NCBI RefSeq assembly: GCF_000212415.1 | Contig: NC_015500.1 | Span: 1,426,001-1,490,000, forward strand | Direction: 5' to 3' | From: Treponema brennaborense DSM 12168 | Lineage (GTDB): Bacteria > Spirochaetota > Spirochaetia > Treponematales > Treponemataceae | Length of the DNA stretch: 64,000 nt | Shown here: in pieces, positions 36,187 through 45,188 of the stretch | Layout of the letters: each line of letters opens with the position of its first letter | Position numbering within the stretch: the first letter of the stretch is position 1 | Position numbers and translations under genes: made by a program | Notes under the pieces: model-generated | Told to the model about the DNA's origin: nothing | The model's database searches: none | The model's input: the letters and a program-made list of their open reading frames with translations, nothing else

Positions 36187-37191
36187 ATGAAATACGAAAA
36201 TCCTTTCAGACGTATGGCGGCGATACGCGGTATGGGACAAGTGCTTACCGTGGCCGCGGGACTGGTCGTTCTGTGCGCCGTGTTCGGAATTCTGAATCCG
36301 ACGTTTTTTTCGAGCCGGAACATGAACAATCTGCTGCGTCAGATTGCGCCGATACTGCTCATCGGTATCGGGCAAAGTTACGTTCTGATTACGGGCAATA
36401 TCGATTTGTCCATCGGCTCGGTCGTGGGCATGTCCACGATGATAAGCGCGACGCTGATGACTCACGGCGTCGATCCCTGGATTGCCGTCGCCGTTACCTT
36501 CGTGTGCTGCATCTTGGTCGGACTCGCCAACGGCTTGCTCGTCGCCGGCTGTAAACTGCCGCCGTTTATCGCGACGCTCGGTACCATGACGATCGCCCGC
36601 GGCATAGCGCAGATAGCGAACGGAAACTACAATACCGACAGCATCGGACCCGCCGCCGAAGGTTTCAGGAATTTCTTTTATTACGGCAAAGTGTTCGGCA
36701 TATTTTCAACGGTGTGGATTGCGGCGGTGCTTTGGCTGCTGTTCAATTTTCTGCTTGCGCGGACCCGTTCCGGGCGGCACGTATACGCGATCGGTTCAAA
36801 TCCCGAAGCCGCCAAATTGTCCGGCATCAGCATTCTGTCGACGACGGTCAAAGTATACGCGGTGTCCGCCGTCTGCGCGTGCGTCGTGGGGCTGACTCAA
36901 TGCGCGTCGGCGGGAATGGGTGCGATGGACGCGGGAAACAGCTACGAATTGTACGCCGTCGCCGCGTCGGTTATCGGCGGCGTTTCGACACTCGGCGGGC
37001 AGGGAATCCTTTTGGGCACCGTCATCGGAGCGGCTATTTGGGGCGTGCTGCAAAACGGATTGCAGTTTGCCGGCGCGCCGGTCGCTATCAGAAATATCGT
37101 CATCGGAGTCATCGTCGTCGTGTCGGTGCTGCTGGACGTGATCGTGCGTGGCGGCAAGCGGATTAAACGCGGAAAGTTCAAAGACGCGTAA
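36187..37191 (+). CDS. Sugar ABC importer permease (MglC/RbsC type)
   Basis: A 334-residue permease with about eight to ten helices. It has the family signature GSNPEAAKLSGISILSTTVK followed by GNSYELYAVAASVIGGVSTL. The ATG at 36187 follows the ATPase gene by 2 bases; a longer upstream frame is rejected. It forms the membrane channel for the ATPase encoded before it. Confidence 0.94.
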   Translation: MKYENPFRRMAAIRGMGQVLTVAAGLVVLCAVFGILNPTFFSSRNMNNLLRQIAPILLIGIGQSYVLITGNIDLSIGSVVGMSTMISATLMTHGVDPWIAVAVTFVCCILVGLANGLLVAGCKLPPFIATLGTMTIARGIAQIANGNYNTDSIGPAAEGFRNFFYYGKVFGIFSTVWIAAVLWLLFNFLLARTRSGRHVYAIGSNPEAAKLSGISILSTTVKVYAVSAVCACVVGLTQCASAGMGAMDAGNSYELYAVAASVIGGVSTLGGQGILLGTVIGAAIWGVLQNGLQFAGAPVAIRNIVIGVIVVVSVLLDVIVRGGKRIKRGKFKDA

Positions 37192-37217
37192 TTCGCGTAA
37201 TGCGTAATTCGCGTAAT
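37186..37217 (+). repeat. Tandem 16-base duplication at the permease stop
   Basis: The unit GCGTAATTCGCGTAAT occurs twice head to tail (37186-37201 and 37202-37217), overlapping the permease stop codon at 37189-37191. Confidence 0.8.
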
Positions 37218-37246
37218 AATGGTTGAAAATCGGGAAAAGCAGTCCG

Positions 37247-37272
37247 AAAGCGATACGCTTCGGGTTCGCTTT
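37247..37272 (+). other. Intergenic hairpin before the sugar-binding protein gene
   Basis: AAAGCGA (37247-37253) pairs with TCGCTTT (37266-37272) around a 12-base loop. Hairpins here often protect the abundant binding-protein message; that role is inferred. Confidence 0.35.
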
Positions 37273-37315
37273 ATCCTGAACATAAACAGTTTCATAGCGT
37301 AAGGAGGAAATAACT

Positions 37316-38233
37316 ATGAAAAAAATACTTGCGGGAATGCTGATTCTGTCGTTTGCGGTTGCCGGTGCGTTTTGCGGCGGCAATAAGGATTCCGCGGCGC
37401 GGAAATTCAAAGTGCAGCTTATAACGATGGATCAGATGGATCAACACTGGGCGAACGTTGACAAAGGCGCAAAAAAAGCGGCGGCAGAACTGGGCAATAT
37501 CGAGTATAAATGGAACGCTCCGGCCGTTAAAGACGACGCGCAGCAGATCGAGTGCATCAACAATGCGGTCGCGCAGGGTGCCGATGCAATTCTGCTCGCG
37601 GCGAACGGTCCGGACGCGGTAACTTCGGCGCTCAAGGAAGCAACGGCGGCCGGCGTTAAAATCATTTACGTTGACTCTGCGGCCAATTATCCGGGAGAAG
37701 CGACGCTTGCGACGGACAATAAAGCTGCCGGAAAAACGGCCGGTGAACAGATGCTCGCAAAACTGAAAGCGGCCGGAATCACCGGCGGTTCCATCGGCGT
37801 TATCAGCGTAAACGCCGCGACTGCATCGACGGTGGCGCGTGAAAACGGTTTCAAAAGCGCCTTCGACGGTACCGGCTTTACGATTCTCGCCACGCAGTAT
37901 TGCGACGGCGATGCGGCGCGCTCAAAAGACGCGGCGGCGAACTTCATTACGCAGGGCGTCGTCGGCTTATTCGGTGCGAACGAAGGTTCCACCGTCGGAA
38001 TCGGCAACGCCATCCATGAAAGCGGCGCTGCGGTCGTCGGCGTGGGATTCGACAAGTCCGATATGATCCAGCAGCTGATAAAAGAAGGCTATCTGCTGTG
38101 TACGATGGCGCAGAATCCCGACGTCATGGGATACGAAGGAATCAAAGCTGCGGAAGCCGTTCTCGGCGGAAAACCGATTGCGGAAAAAAACATCGATACC
38201 GGCGTGTCCGTTTTGACGAAAGACCGTATCTGA
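37316..38233 (+). CDS. Sugar-binding protein (RbsB/MglB type)
   Basis: A 305-residue periplasmic binding protein. The signal peptide MKKILAGMLILSFAVAGAFC ends at a Cys followed by GGNKDS, so it is probably a lipoprotein with a relaxed spirochaetal lipobox. The sugar-binding fold is seen in WNAPAVKDDAQQIECINNAV and QGADAILLAANGPDAV. The closing segment NPDVMGYEGIKAAEAVLGGK is family-typical. An AAGGAGG site supports the start. It delivers sugar to the permease and ATPase encoded upstream, and a terminator follows. Confidence 0.93.
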   Translation: MKKILAGMLILSFAVAGAFCGGNKDSAARKFKVQLITMDQMDQHWANVDKGAKKAAAELGNIEYKWNAPAVKDDAQQIECINNAVAQGADAILLAANGPDAVTSALKEATAAGVKIIYVDSAANYPGEATLATDNKAAGKTAGEQMLAKLKAAGITGGSIGVISVNAATASTVARENGFKSAFDGTGFTILATQYCDGDAARSKDAAANFITQGVVGLFGANEGSTVGIGNAIHESGAAVVGVGFDKSDMIQQLIKEGYLLCTMAQNPDVMGYEGIKAAEAVLGGKPIAEKNIDTGVSVLTKDRI

Positions 38234-38242
38234 TATACTACT

Positions 38243-38294
38243 GAACGTTCGGTGCGGCCGCAACACGATAAAGCCGCCGCACCGCGTTCGTTTT
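38243..38294 (+). terminator. Terminator after the sugar importer
   Basis: CGGTGCGGC (38250-38258) pairs with GCCGCACCG (38276-38284), extended by GAACG with CGTTC across a 2-base bulge. A short T run follows. Confidence 0.7.
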
Positions 38295-38393
38295 ACGTTA
38301 CCCACCCCCCATATGTGCGCCAGCCACTAACGGAAAAAGATAATCAGAAAGGCTGTATTAATTGTGCGATTAGTGATGCGGCAATAAAAGAGC

Positions 38394-38422
38394 TTTACAA
38401 AATAAAGAATATCATTTATAAT
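38394..38422 (+). promoter_or_regulatory. Strong promoter reading into the repeat leader
   Basis: TTTACA (38394-38399) and a perfect TATAAT (38417-38422) are separated by 17 bases. The predicted start of the message falls at 38429, the A of an ATG. Confidence 0.75.
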
Positions 38423-38428
38423 AACATA

Positions 38429-38503
<75 letters not shown>

Positions 38504-38523
38504 ATTTTTCTTTTTTTAAGAGG

Positions 38524-38570
38524 AATCCGTTCTTGTGCAACTAAAATAAGCACAGGGGCGGATTTTTTTT
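38524..38570 (+). terminator. Terminator/attenuator before the lipoprotein gene
   Basis: Arms at 38524-38538 and 38550-38564 form a 15-base-pair stem, including G-U pairs, around an 11-base loop. Eight T follow (38563-38570). It lies between the strong promoter and the lipoprotein gene at 38601. Confidence 0.8.
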
Positions 38571-38610
38571 TATTTTATCACACAAAGAGAGGAGTTCGTG
38601 ATGAAAAGAG

Positions 38611-40572
38611 TTGTGCAGATTATGGTTATCGCTTCTGTGTCTGCTTTCCTGTGAGCAGCCTGGCGGCGGAGAAAAAGAGTCCACTTATTACACTGTTACA
38701 TTTGAGACAAATGGCGGCAGTAATATTGGGCCAGTAACAGTGGCAGCTGGAACAACGCTGGCAAAACCGGCTGAACCTACAAAATCGGGTTCCTATTTTG
38801 CAGGATGGTATACGGACGCTGCTGCAACAGAGTCGCTGTATACGTTTTCAAAAAAGGTAACTGCTGATTTTACGCTGTATGCAGCATGGTCAACGGAAAA
38901 ACTTGAAGAGGTTAATGACTATATTCAAAAGGGCATTACTTACTTGCTGAACAAGCAGTTTTCCGAAGGGCTTAATATGTTTGAGTTGGCATATCGTAAA
39001 GATCCTACAGACGACAAAGCAAAATTGTACTCCGGTTTAACGCAGCTTGCAATGATTAGCATGAGCGATGAAGTAAAAACGTTAATTCGGGATCATTTTG
39101 GCATGACATCGTATCCCGGCAGCATAAATGCGCTTTTGTCTGACAGTTGGTTTGATACTGCATACGAAGATGTTCATACAGTTTGGATTGATGAATACGA
39201 AATAAGCGCAACATCTTTGTGGTCAGGGTATGTACGCGTGGCGGGAAGGGTAGTGGATACTGCAGACGGAGACGTTCCTTGTGCATCTGTTTATGTTAAG
39301 TCGCCTAATAATACTGATATGTTTATTAATTCGTATTATTACAGTTATTATTACGATACCTCTTTCTACAGTAAGTATCTTACGGATATACAACAGTCTG
39401 ATACTGGTAATTACTTGCTGCCTGTGTCTGTAGATCCCAATGATGGAAGTAAATACTATAACGATGATTTAGGTATTGACAAGCCTTTTGATGCGAAGAA
39501 TGTTGTATGTACCAATTATTGCGATTCTTACAAAATTAAAGCGAGTAACGGATCCAACTATCCGGGATTTACACTTCCTGAATGGCTTGAAAATAGTGAA
39601 GTATATACAAATTCACTCTTTAAGGGACTAAAAACGACGGAAACGTTATCCATTCTGATGCTTGCAAACATTGTTGATTTAAATACTGACGGTTTTAACG
39701 GTCTGGTTGATGATCTTATTGCAGGTGTTTTTGGCCCAACATTTACGGAAGCTTGCAGCAGAATTAATTCCATGACTGCTGCGGTCGATATTCCAGCGGA
39801 TCTTATTGGCGCATTACGAGCGGAAGGAATCCTTGGAACAGATGAAACGGTAAAGGTTGGCAAAGATGAAGCAACTGCAATTATTGCAAGCCTGAAACTG
39901 TTTAAAGGTGCATTACAGTGGCTGCAGTCATATAACTTGAATTATGATTTGTCATGGACAAAAAAAGCATTCACTGACCCGGCAAGTTTTGAGTTTGATT
40001 CCAGTATCGATCCGTTTGTTCAGAATGTTTTATCCGCACGACCAAACGGCTCTGCTTTTATGAATGCTGCCAACGCAACGTTCACGGAAGCACTGACTGA
40101 AATCCTTACCTCATATAGCAATATAACGGCAGATACAAATGGAAATTATCCGGAAGCATTTAAAAACGAGATGGAAAAATACTGCGACAAATATGCTGAA
40201 ATGGTAGCAACAGTTCTCAATGCGATAGAGAATAAGACAAAGTGCTCTTTAGGCGCTATCAGTATTGATTTTGGCAAATTCTTTACTCCCGGTTATTTTG
40301 CATTGACAAACTTCCTTACCGGCAGCAATGGAACACCGGAGTTCTATGTGTATGTATATGATGGTTATCAAGATGCTTTTTATAAACTGACGGTGGCAAA
40401 TTATAAAACTATCAGTAATTCAGCTTGGAGTTATGTTTCTTTGGCGGTTGATACTTCTATTATTACCGATGTGGTAAGCGGTGTGTTTCCGTTTGACTCG
40501 TATGAATATATCAAGCTCGTTGGCCTTGATGATTTTATTAAGTCAGATGCAGCCGTATATTATTTGAAGTAA
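38611..40572 (+). CDS. Repeat-domain lipoprotein with a disrupted 5' end
   Basis: The 653-codon frame opens at TTG 38611 and reaches the lipobox LLSC and EQPGGGEKES. A Flg_new/InlB-type repeat follows (TVTFETNGGS through FAGWYTDAA and LYAAWS, about 25-90), then a TPR-like helix pair near 105-140 and a long unrecognised region. An ATG at 38601 with a good GGAG site reads MKRVVQIMVIASVSAFL and then stops at 38652-38654. Joining that segment to SCEQPGGG would give an ideal lipoprotein signal, so a one-base indel near the 5' end is likely. The gene may be off, slippage-controlled, or affected by a sequence error. It is AT-richer than its surroundings. Confidence 0.6.
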   Translation: MCRLWLSLLCLLSCEQPGGGEKESTYYTVTFETNGGSNIGPVTVAAGTTLAKPAEPTKSGSYFAGWYTDAAATESLYTFSKKVTADFTLYAAWSTEKLEEVNDYIQKGITYLLNKQFSEGLNMFELAYRKDPTDDKAKLYSGLTQLAMISMSDEVKTLIRDHFGMTSYPGSINALLSDSWFDTAYEDVHTVWIDEYEISATSLWSGYVRVAGRVVDTADGDVPCASVYVKSPNNTDMFINSYYYSYYYDTSFYSKYLTDIQQSDTGNYLLPVSVDPNDGSKYYNDDLGIDKPFDAKNVVCTNYCDSYKIKASNGSNYPGFTLPEWLENSEVYTNSLFKGLKTTETLSILMLANIVDLNTDGFNGLVDDLIAGVFGPTFTEACSRINSMTAAVDIPADLIGALRAEGILGTDETVKVGKDEATAIIASLKLFKGALQWLQSYNLNYDLSWTKKAFTDPASFEFDSSIDPFVQNVLSARPNGSAFMNAANATFTEALTEILTSYSNITADTNGNYPEAFKNEMEKYCDKYAEMVATVLNAIENKTKCSLGAISIDFGKFFTPGYFALTNFLTGSNGTPEFYVYVYDGYQDAFYKLTVANYKTISNSAWSYVSLAVDTSIITDVVSGVFPFDSYEYIKLVGLDDFIKSDAAVYYLK

Positions 40573-40588
40573 GCAGTTATTTTTAATA

Positions 40589-41905
40589 ATGCTGATTAAA
40601 AAGCATACGGCGGCACGCTGTCAGAAAACATTATTTTGGCAGCGTGCTGTTCTTTGTCTTATCTGGTTATTTTTTATTACTCACAAAATAGGTGCACTAT
40701 CGGTAAATGCTGATGCGGCGGGACACGGCGGCATACTTTATACTGATGATTCAGGAACAATTACGTTTCATGGCGCGAATGTGCAGTCAGAACTTGATTT
40801 TACAAGCGGATATATTGCCGCAGATTTTTCGTTTGGGCAAATCAACGCTTCGCATGAAATATTCAGCGGTAATCTTTGGATGCTGCAAGGCGGAGTAACT
40901 TACGGAATTCAGATTCCGCAGTTTTACGACGCCGCTGTTTCGTTGCATCTTGCAGGCGGATTAATTTCATCAAAAAAAATCGGCATTGCGGCTGACGAGA
41001 AGTCGTTTCAAAATGACGGAATTTCAGGCGGTGATTTTTACTGTTCACTGCCCGTCTCGTTCAATTTTGCACGGATAGGCGAATGTATTGTAGAACCTTT
41101 TTTTTGTACTTTCGAGTTATCGTTTGGAGAAGGTGATTGTTACTATTTTTATGGTAAGCCGGATGTTCCCGGTTTACGTTTCGGCGGAGTATCGGTAAAA
41201 GCGGGTAATGCTGACGTAAAGAGCGGCAGACATTGTTTTTCAGGTTTGTATGGTACGTTTAATGCCGCGCTGCTGACATCGGAAAATGTTCCGATTGCGG
41301 ACATGGATGCGTGGTTTTGTGCCGGAATGTACAACGTAGTTTGGGAGAAACGCACGGAAAAAGCCCGATTGCTGCAATTTATGCCTTCGGTTGGGTATGC
41401 ATATGCTTCGTCTGATATAGCTGTTTATTGTGATACGACGAATATACCAGACTGGAAATTCCTTTACTGGCCGTATCGTGCTGTTAATATAGACGGATTT
41501 ATCAATTTTCACACCGTATATTGCGGAGCTTCAGTATCCTCTGTCGGGAAAATCTTTTCGTGTTCTTTTTTAGTAGCTGCAGCTTTTTTCCCAAGTAATA
41601 GCACAAATATGCGTATGGTTCAATCGTATAAGCAGAATTGGCTTTATGATGGAAGAACTGTTGTCAGTTATCCCGATTGCAGTAATTTTTTTGATAATAT
41701 TCTCTTGTTATGTAATATGGAAGCAACTTTCAACGTTAAAAAGTTCTCGATCTGTGTCCAGAAAAAAATACCTTTTTTATTTTCTCTTGGCTCATCAAAA
41801 GAAACGGCAGGAACCTCTGATTCGCATGGTGCGTCTGACCTTTCTTTAAGAACTGTTTTACTTTCAGGTTTGTCAATATCACTGCGTTTTTGCGGCGGAA
41901 CATAA
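40589..41905 (+). CDS. Barrel-like exported protein of unknown function
   Basis: A 438-residue protein with an N-terminal signal segment (VLCLIWLFFITHKIGALS). Many alternating amphipathic strands follow, such as YIAADFSFGQIN and LWMLQGGVTYGIQI, in the style of treponemal outer-membrane proteins. It follows the repeat lipoprotein by 16 bases and shares its AT-rich composition, so the two probably form one transferred or lineage-specific unit. The family is not recognised. The ribosome site is weak. Confidence 0.65.
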   Translation: MLIKKHTAARCQKTLFWQRAVLCLIWLFFITHKIGALSVNADAAGHGGILYTDDSGTITFHGANVQSELDFTSGYIAADFSFGQINASHEIFSGNLWMLQGGVTYGIQIPQFYDAAVSLHLAGGLISSKKIGIAADEKSFQNDGISGGDFYCSLPVSFNFARIGECIVEPFFCTFELSFGEGDCYYFYGKPDVPGLRFGGVSVKAGNADVKSGRHCFSGLYGTFNAALLTSENVPIADMDAWFCAGMYNVVWEKRTEKARLLQFMPSVGYAYASSDIAVYCDTTNIPDWKFLYWPYRAVNIDGFINFHTVYCGASVSSVGKIFSCSFLVAAAFFPSNSTNMRMVQSYKQNWLYDGRTVVSYPDCSNFFDNILLLCNMEATFNVKKFSICVQKKIPFLFSLGSSKETAGTSDSHGASDLSLRTVLLSGLSISLRFCGGT

Positions 41906-41960
41906 TTGTCTTTCATATTGCACGGTTATACGTTATGTTCTGCAATACCATCTGATATTC

Positions 41961-41989
41961 TTGACCGAATCCGGCGGATTGCGTACATT
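41961..41989 (+). promoter_or_regulatory. Promoter of the thioredoxin-reductase-like gene
   Basis: TTGACC (41961-41966) and TACATT (41984-41989) are separated by 17 bases. Confidence 0.6.
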
Positions 41990-42014
41990 TAAAGAAACGG
42001 AAAACGTACGCAAT
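41978..42014. promoter_or_regulatory. Inverted repeat over the promoter start
   Basis: ATTGCGTAC (41978-41986) and GTACGCAAT (42006-42014) are perfect 9-base arms that cover the -10 box and the predicted transcript start. It is either an operator or an mRNA hairpin. Confidence 0.5.
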
Positions 42015-42029
42015 TTATTGGAGTGTTTT

Positions 42030-42890
42030 ATGGAACGATATGACATCGCGATCATCGGAACGGGACCGGCGGGATTGTCCGCCGCGCTTACGGCAAAAAT
42101 CAGAAATAAAAAGATTCTGCTGCTCGGCAGCGGCGGCATAAGCCTGAAAATCCGAAAAGCACACACGGTGCAGAATTACTTGGGACTTCCCTCCGTCGGC
42201 GGCGCCGAAATGGAAAAAGCGTTTCGCGCTCATTTGGCCGATATGGATATCGCCGTAACCGAAGCGCGCGTCAGCGCCGTATATCCGATGGATTCCCATT
42301 TCGGCATACAAACGTCCGGAGAATTCTATGAAGCCGAATCGGTCGTTCTTGCAACCGGCGTTACCGTTGCAAAGCCCTATCCGGGAGAAACCGAACTGCT
42401 CGGCAGGGGCGTCAGCTACTGCGCGACGTGCGACGGCCCGTTGTATAAAAAAAAGCGGGTCGCCGTAATCGCTTCTTCCGCGCAGGAAGAAACCGAAGCT
42501 GATTTTCTGGCCGGCCTTGCGGCGAAAGTCTACTATTTTCCTTTATACGCGGACGAGGTTCACGTTTCCGCTGCGGTCGAAGTCGTTCGGGAAAAACCGG
42601 AAGCCGTAATCGGAACCGATACGGTGCGGCAGCTGAAAACCCCGAACGCTGCGTACGACGTGGACGGCGTGTTCATTCTGCGCGAAAGTATCGCGCCGTC
42701 GCAGCTTATGCCCGGACTGACCGTTACGGATAATCACGTCGCCGTAAACCGGCTTATGGAAACGAACGTGCCGGGCTGTTTTGCCTGCGGCGATATCGTC
42801 GGAAAACCGTATCAGTATATTAAAGCGGCGGGCGAGGGCAACGTCGCCGCGTTATCTGCGGCGGCGTATCTGGATCGGAAAAACCGCTGA
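42030..42890 (+). CDS. Thioredoxin-reductase-like flavoprotein lacking a standard NADPH site
   Basis: A 286-residue FAD protein. The FAD site is IIGTGPAGLSAALTA at 8-22 and the active-site disulfide is C131/C134 in YCATCDGP. The FAD closing motif is CFACGDIVGKPYQYIKAAGEG. In the second nucleotide domain the usual GxGxxA/GGGDSA motif is replaced by VIASSAQEETEADF and no basic HRR segment is seen. It may take electrons from ferredoxin or flavodoxin, as some clostridial reductases do (inference). The ATG at 42030 follows TTGGAGTG. Confidence 0.8.
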   Translation: MERYDIAIIGTGPAGLSAALTAKIRNKKILLLGSGGISLKIRKAHTVQNYLGLPSVGGAEMEKAFRAHLADMDIAVTEARVSAVYPMDSHFGIQTSGEFYEAESVVLATGVTVAKPYPGETELLGRGVSYCATCDGPLYKKKRVAVIASSAQEETEADFLAGLAAKVYYFPLYADEVHVSAAVEVVREKPEAVIGTDTVRQLKTPNAAYDVDGVFILRESIAPSQLMPGLTVTDNHVAVNRLMETNVPGCFACGDIVGKPYQYIKAAGEGNVAALSAAAYLDRKNR

Positions 42891-42925
42891 CCGGAATTCC
42901 GCCGGGTTTGCGCCGAACCGTACCA

Positions 42926-44308
42926 TTAAAAACGGTAAATGCCTTCGATACGGACGCTGCTCATGTTTTTATACACGCCGTAGGTTCCGTCCGATTCGGG
43001 ACCGGGAAAATATCCGGCGGCGGCAAGCGTGAGCGTTATCTGATCCGAAAGTGCGTAATCGGCGCCAATCGACGCGCAACTGTCCAAATCGTTCCAAGCG
43101 ACGGCGCCGCTCAGCGACACTGTCAGCGTGTTTTGCAGAAAACTGCCTGAAACGTTCAGCGTCGCGCCGTTTTCCCTCGTTTTCCGGCCGAGCGCGGCCG
43201 CAGTGCCGAACACGACGTCTTCATAATACTGCGCCGTAACCGTCCACATACCGTACGACCAGTCGACGCCGGCAAGCGCGGCCAGCTGGTTTTTACGGAG
43301 GTACGTGGTTTCTCCCGCCGCACCGGAAAGCGCCGCCGCCGGGTCGAGTGCGAACGCCCGGCCGCGGAAGAACGCCGCTTCCGCACGCAGTACGAACGAA
43401 CCGAGCGGGACGGCCGCGTCGGCTCCCGCCATCGTGTACCGGTGATACGTTCCCGAAACGCCGATTCCCGTTGGACTGCCGCCGTCTGATTCGATTGCGT
43501 ACGACAGAACCGGCGTATCGTCATATCCGTAATATCCGTATATCGAAAAATCAACCGCAGGCAGCCAGAACCCGACGCGCGCGGCGTACGAGCCGTTTTC
43601 AAGCGCCGCTTCGGGTTTCCGGATATCGCCGACGGTAACCGGCAGCGCTGTCGCGCCGAGCGAAACGGTTTTCGGAACGAGTGCGTTTGCGAGTGCGCTT
43701 CCGTTTTCCAGCGGCAGCGCGGACGGGCGAAAAACGGGAATCCAATACGCGTCCGCAGCAAAATACGCACCGGAAATGGTGGCTTTTACGGCGTCGACGC
43801 CGAGTCTGCTTTCCCGATAGTCCGCCGCGGAAAGCGTCGTCAGATCCTGCGGGCACAACACGTCCGCGATTCGTTTCCCGTCCGCTTTTCCCCAGGCATG
43901 GATCTGCCGTCCGACGGTGATTCCCGCCTGCAAACCGCCGTTTCCCGCACGCAGCGCGAACGGCGTGCCCGTCCAGCTGAAATACGCTTCGCGGAGCGTT
44001 CCCGTTATACCGTCTGCTGCGTCCGTTTTGAGTGCGTCGAGCGACACGTCCGCGGCAACGAACAATGTCCCGCCGCCCGCCGCCGCGTCCACAGCGGCAG
44101 CGGCAACCGTTTTAGCCGCGGAAAGGTGCCCTGCGTTTTCTTTTCCGTATATATATGCACCCGCGGCGGATTTGACGCTGCCGGAAAACCGTACGTCGAC
44201 CGTCGGATTCGCGGCGGCGGGAACTGCGGCCGCAAACAGCAGAACTGTGCGGAACAGGACCGCGGCTTTCGGCCTGCAGCAGCGGCGATTGTCTGGTATC
44301 GTTTTCAT
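42926..44308 (-). CDS. Porin-like outer-membrane protein
   Basis: A protein of about 460 residues with a signal peptide (VLFRTVLLFAAAVPAAANP) and many amphipathic strands. It ends in the aromatic terminus RIEGIYRF typical of outer-membrane barrels. Phrases such as GITVGRQIHAWGKADGKRIADVL resemble DUF1302-type porin-like proteins encoded beside RND exporters. It is the third gene of an operon after the RND exporter and the LolA-like protein. An ATG two codons upstream is possible; the chosen one has better spacing from GGGG. Confidence 0.7.
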   Translation of the reverse strand: MKTIPDNRRCCRPKAAVLFRTVLLFAAAVPAAANPTVDVRFSGSVKSAAGAYIYGKENAGHLSAAKTVAAAAVDAAAGGGTLFVAADVSLDALKTDAADGITGTLREAYFSWTGTPFALRAGNGGLQAGITVGRQIHAWGKADGKRIADVLCPQDLTTLSAADYRESRLGVDAVKATISGAYFAADAYWIPVFRPSALPLENGSALANALVPKTVSLGATALPVTVGDIRKPEAALENGSYAARVGFWLPAVDFSIYGYYGYDDTPVLSYAIESDGGSPTGIGVSGTYHRYTMAGADAAVPLGSFVLRAEAAFFRGRAFALDPAAALSGAAGETTYLRKNQLAALAGVDWSYGMWTVTAQYYEDVVFGTAAALGRKTRENGATLNVSGSFLQNTLTVSLSGAVAWNDLDSCASIGADYALSDQITLTLAAAGYFPGPESDGTYGVYKNMSSVRIEGIYRF

Positions 44309-44322
44309 ATGCATAAACCCCG

Positions 44323-45159
44323 CTACCGGATCGTGCCGCGTTCAAGCGCCGCGGCCGTAAACAGCGAATCGTCGATGTCCACGTTATAGCGCACGTCTTT
44401 CATTTCGAGCAGCGTGGAGTGCCCGGTCTGTACGTTTTCCATGAACATTTTTCCCGTGGTCCAAATACCGTCGATCATCGCGATGTCGGAACACGTCAGT
44501 GTCCGTTGCAGATTGTTTTGCCGATCGTAAAATTCGGCTTTCTGAAGCAGATAATTGTCCGCACGGATCCATAAAATCCGACGCGGATTTTTTTCATTTG
44601 CGTTTTTCGCCGTGCATTCCACTTTCCTGCATTCCGTACCGCCGACGTTTTCCGTACCGAGAAGGACGAACGTGTCTTTTGAAAGACCCCGATCGCCGAT
44701 ATCCTCGTACGTAAAATCGGTTCCCATAAAATCATCGCCGCTTCCCGAGCCAGAAATACGGCGGATTTTTTTCATAGCGGGCATGTACAGCCAGCGGTCC
44801 GCGTCTTTTTCACGGCCGTCGGCGGCGTCCTCATATTCCCACATCAGATAACCGACGCCCGCCACGTCTTTGGGCGTGCGGAACACGATAACCGTTTTGT
44901 CCGTATCGCCGTAGTCTTTCATATAACAGACGACTTCCCGCACGCGTACGCCGCCTTTTTTGTTCGTGAGCGTCATCACGGCCGTGTACGTGCCGGTGTC
45001 TCCTTTTTCCACGCTGTCGGCTTTTTGCATGACCGCGAGGGCGGTGAGCTCGGCGGGTTCGGAATTTTCATGCGCGGCGGGTTCGGAAATTCCCGCTGCG
45101 GCGACGGCCAGCATCGCACAAAAGCAGACGGCCGCACGGTTGATAATACGTGATTGCAT
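44323..45159 (-). CDS. Outer membrane lipoprotein-sorting-like protein
   Basis: A 278-residue exported protein with a LolA/LolB-like beta sheet, matching the family named outer membrane lipoprotein-sorting protein that accompanies MMPL/RND exporters. Typical parts are VMTLTNKKGGVRVREVVCYM, RWLYMPAMKKIRRISGSGSGDDF and YEDIGDRGLSKDTF. The chosen start has GGAGG 8 bases upstream, so the longer upstream frame is rejected. It probably passes a lipid or lipoprotein from the exporter towards the outer membrane. Confidence 0.85.
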   Translation of the reverse strand: MQSRIINRAAVCFCAMLAVAAAGISEPAAHENSEPAELTALAVMQKADSVEKGDTGTYTAVMTLTNKKGGVRVREVVCYMKDYGDTDKTVIVFRTPKDVAGVGYLMWEYEDAADGREKDADRWLYMPAMKKIRRISGSGSGDDFMGTDFTYEDIGDRGLSKDTFVLLGTENVGGTECRKVECTAKNANEKNPRRILWIRADNYLLQKAEFYDRQNNLQRTLTCSDIAMIDGIWTTGKMFMENVQTGHSTLLEMKDVRYNVDIDDSLFTAAALERGTIR

Positions 45160-45188
45160 GTTTCGTTCCTCCGTAAACATATTCGTGT

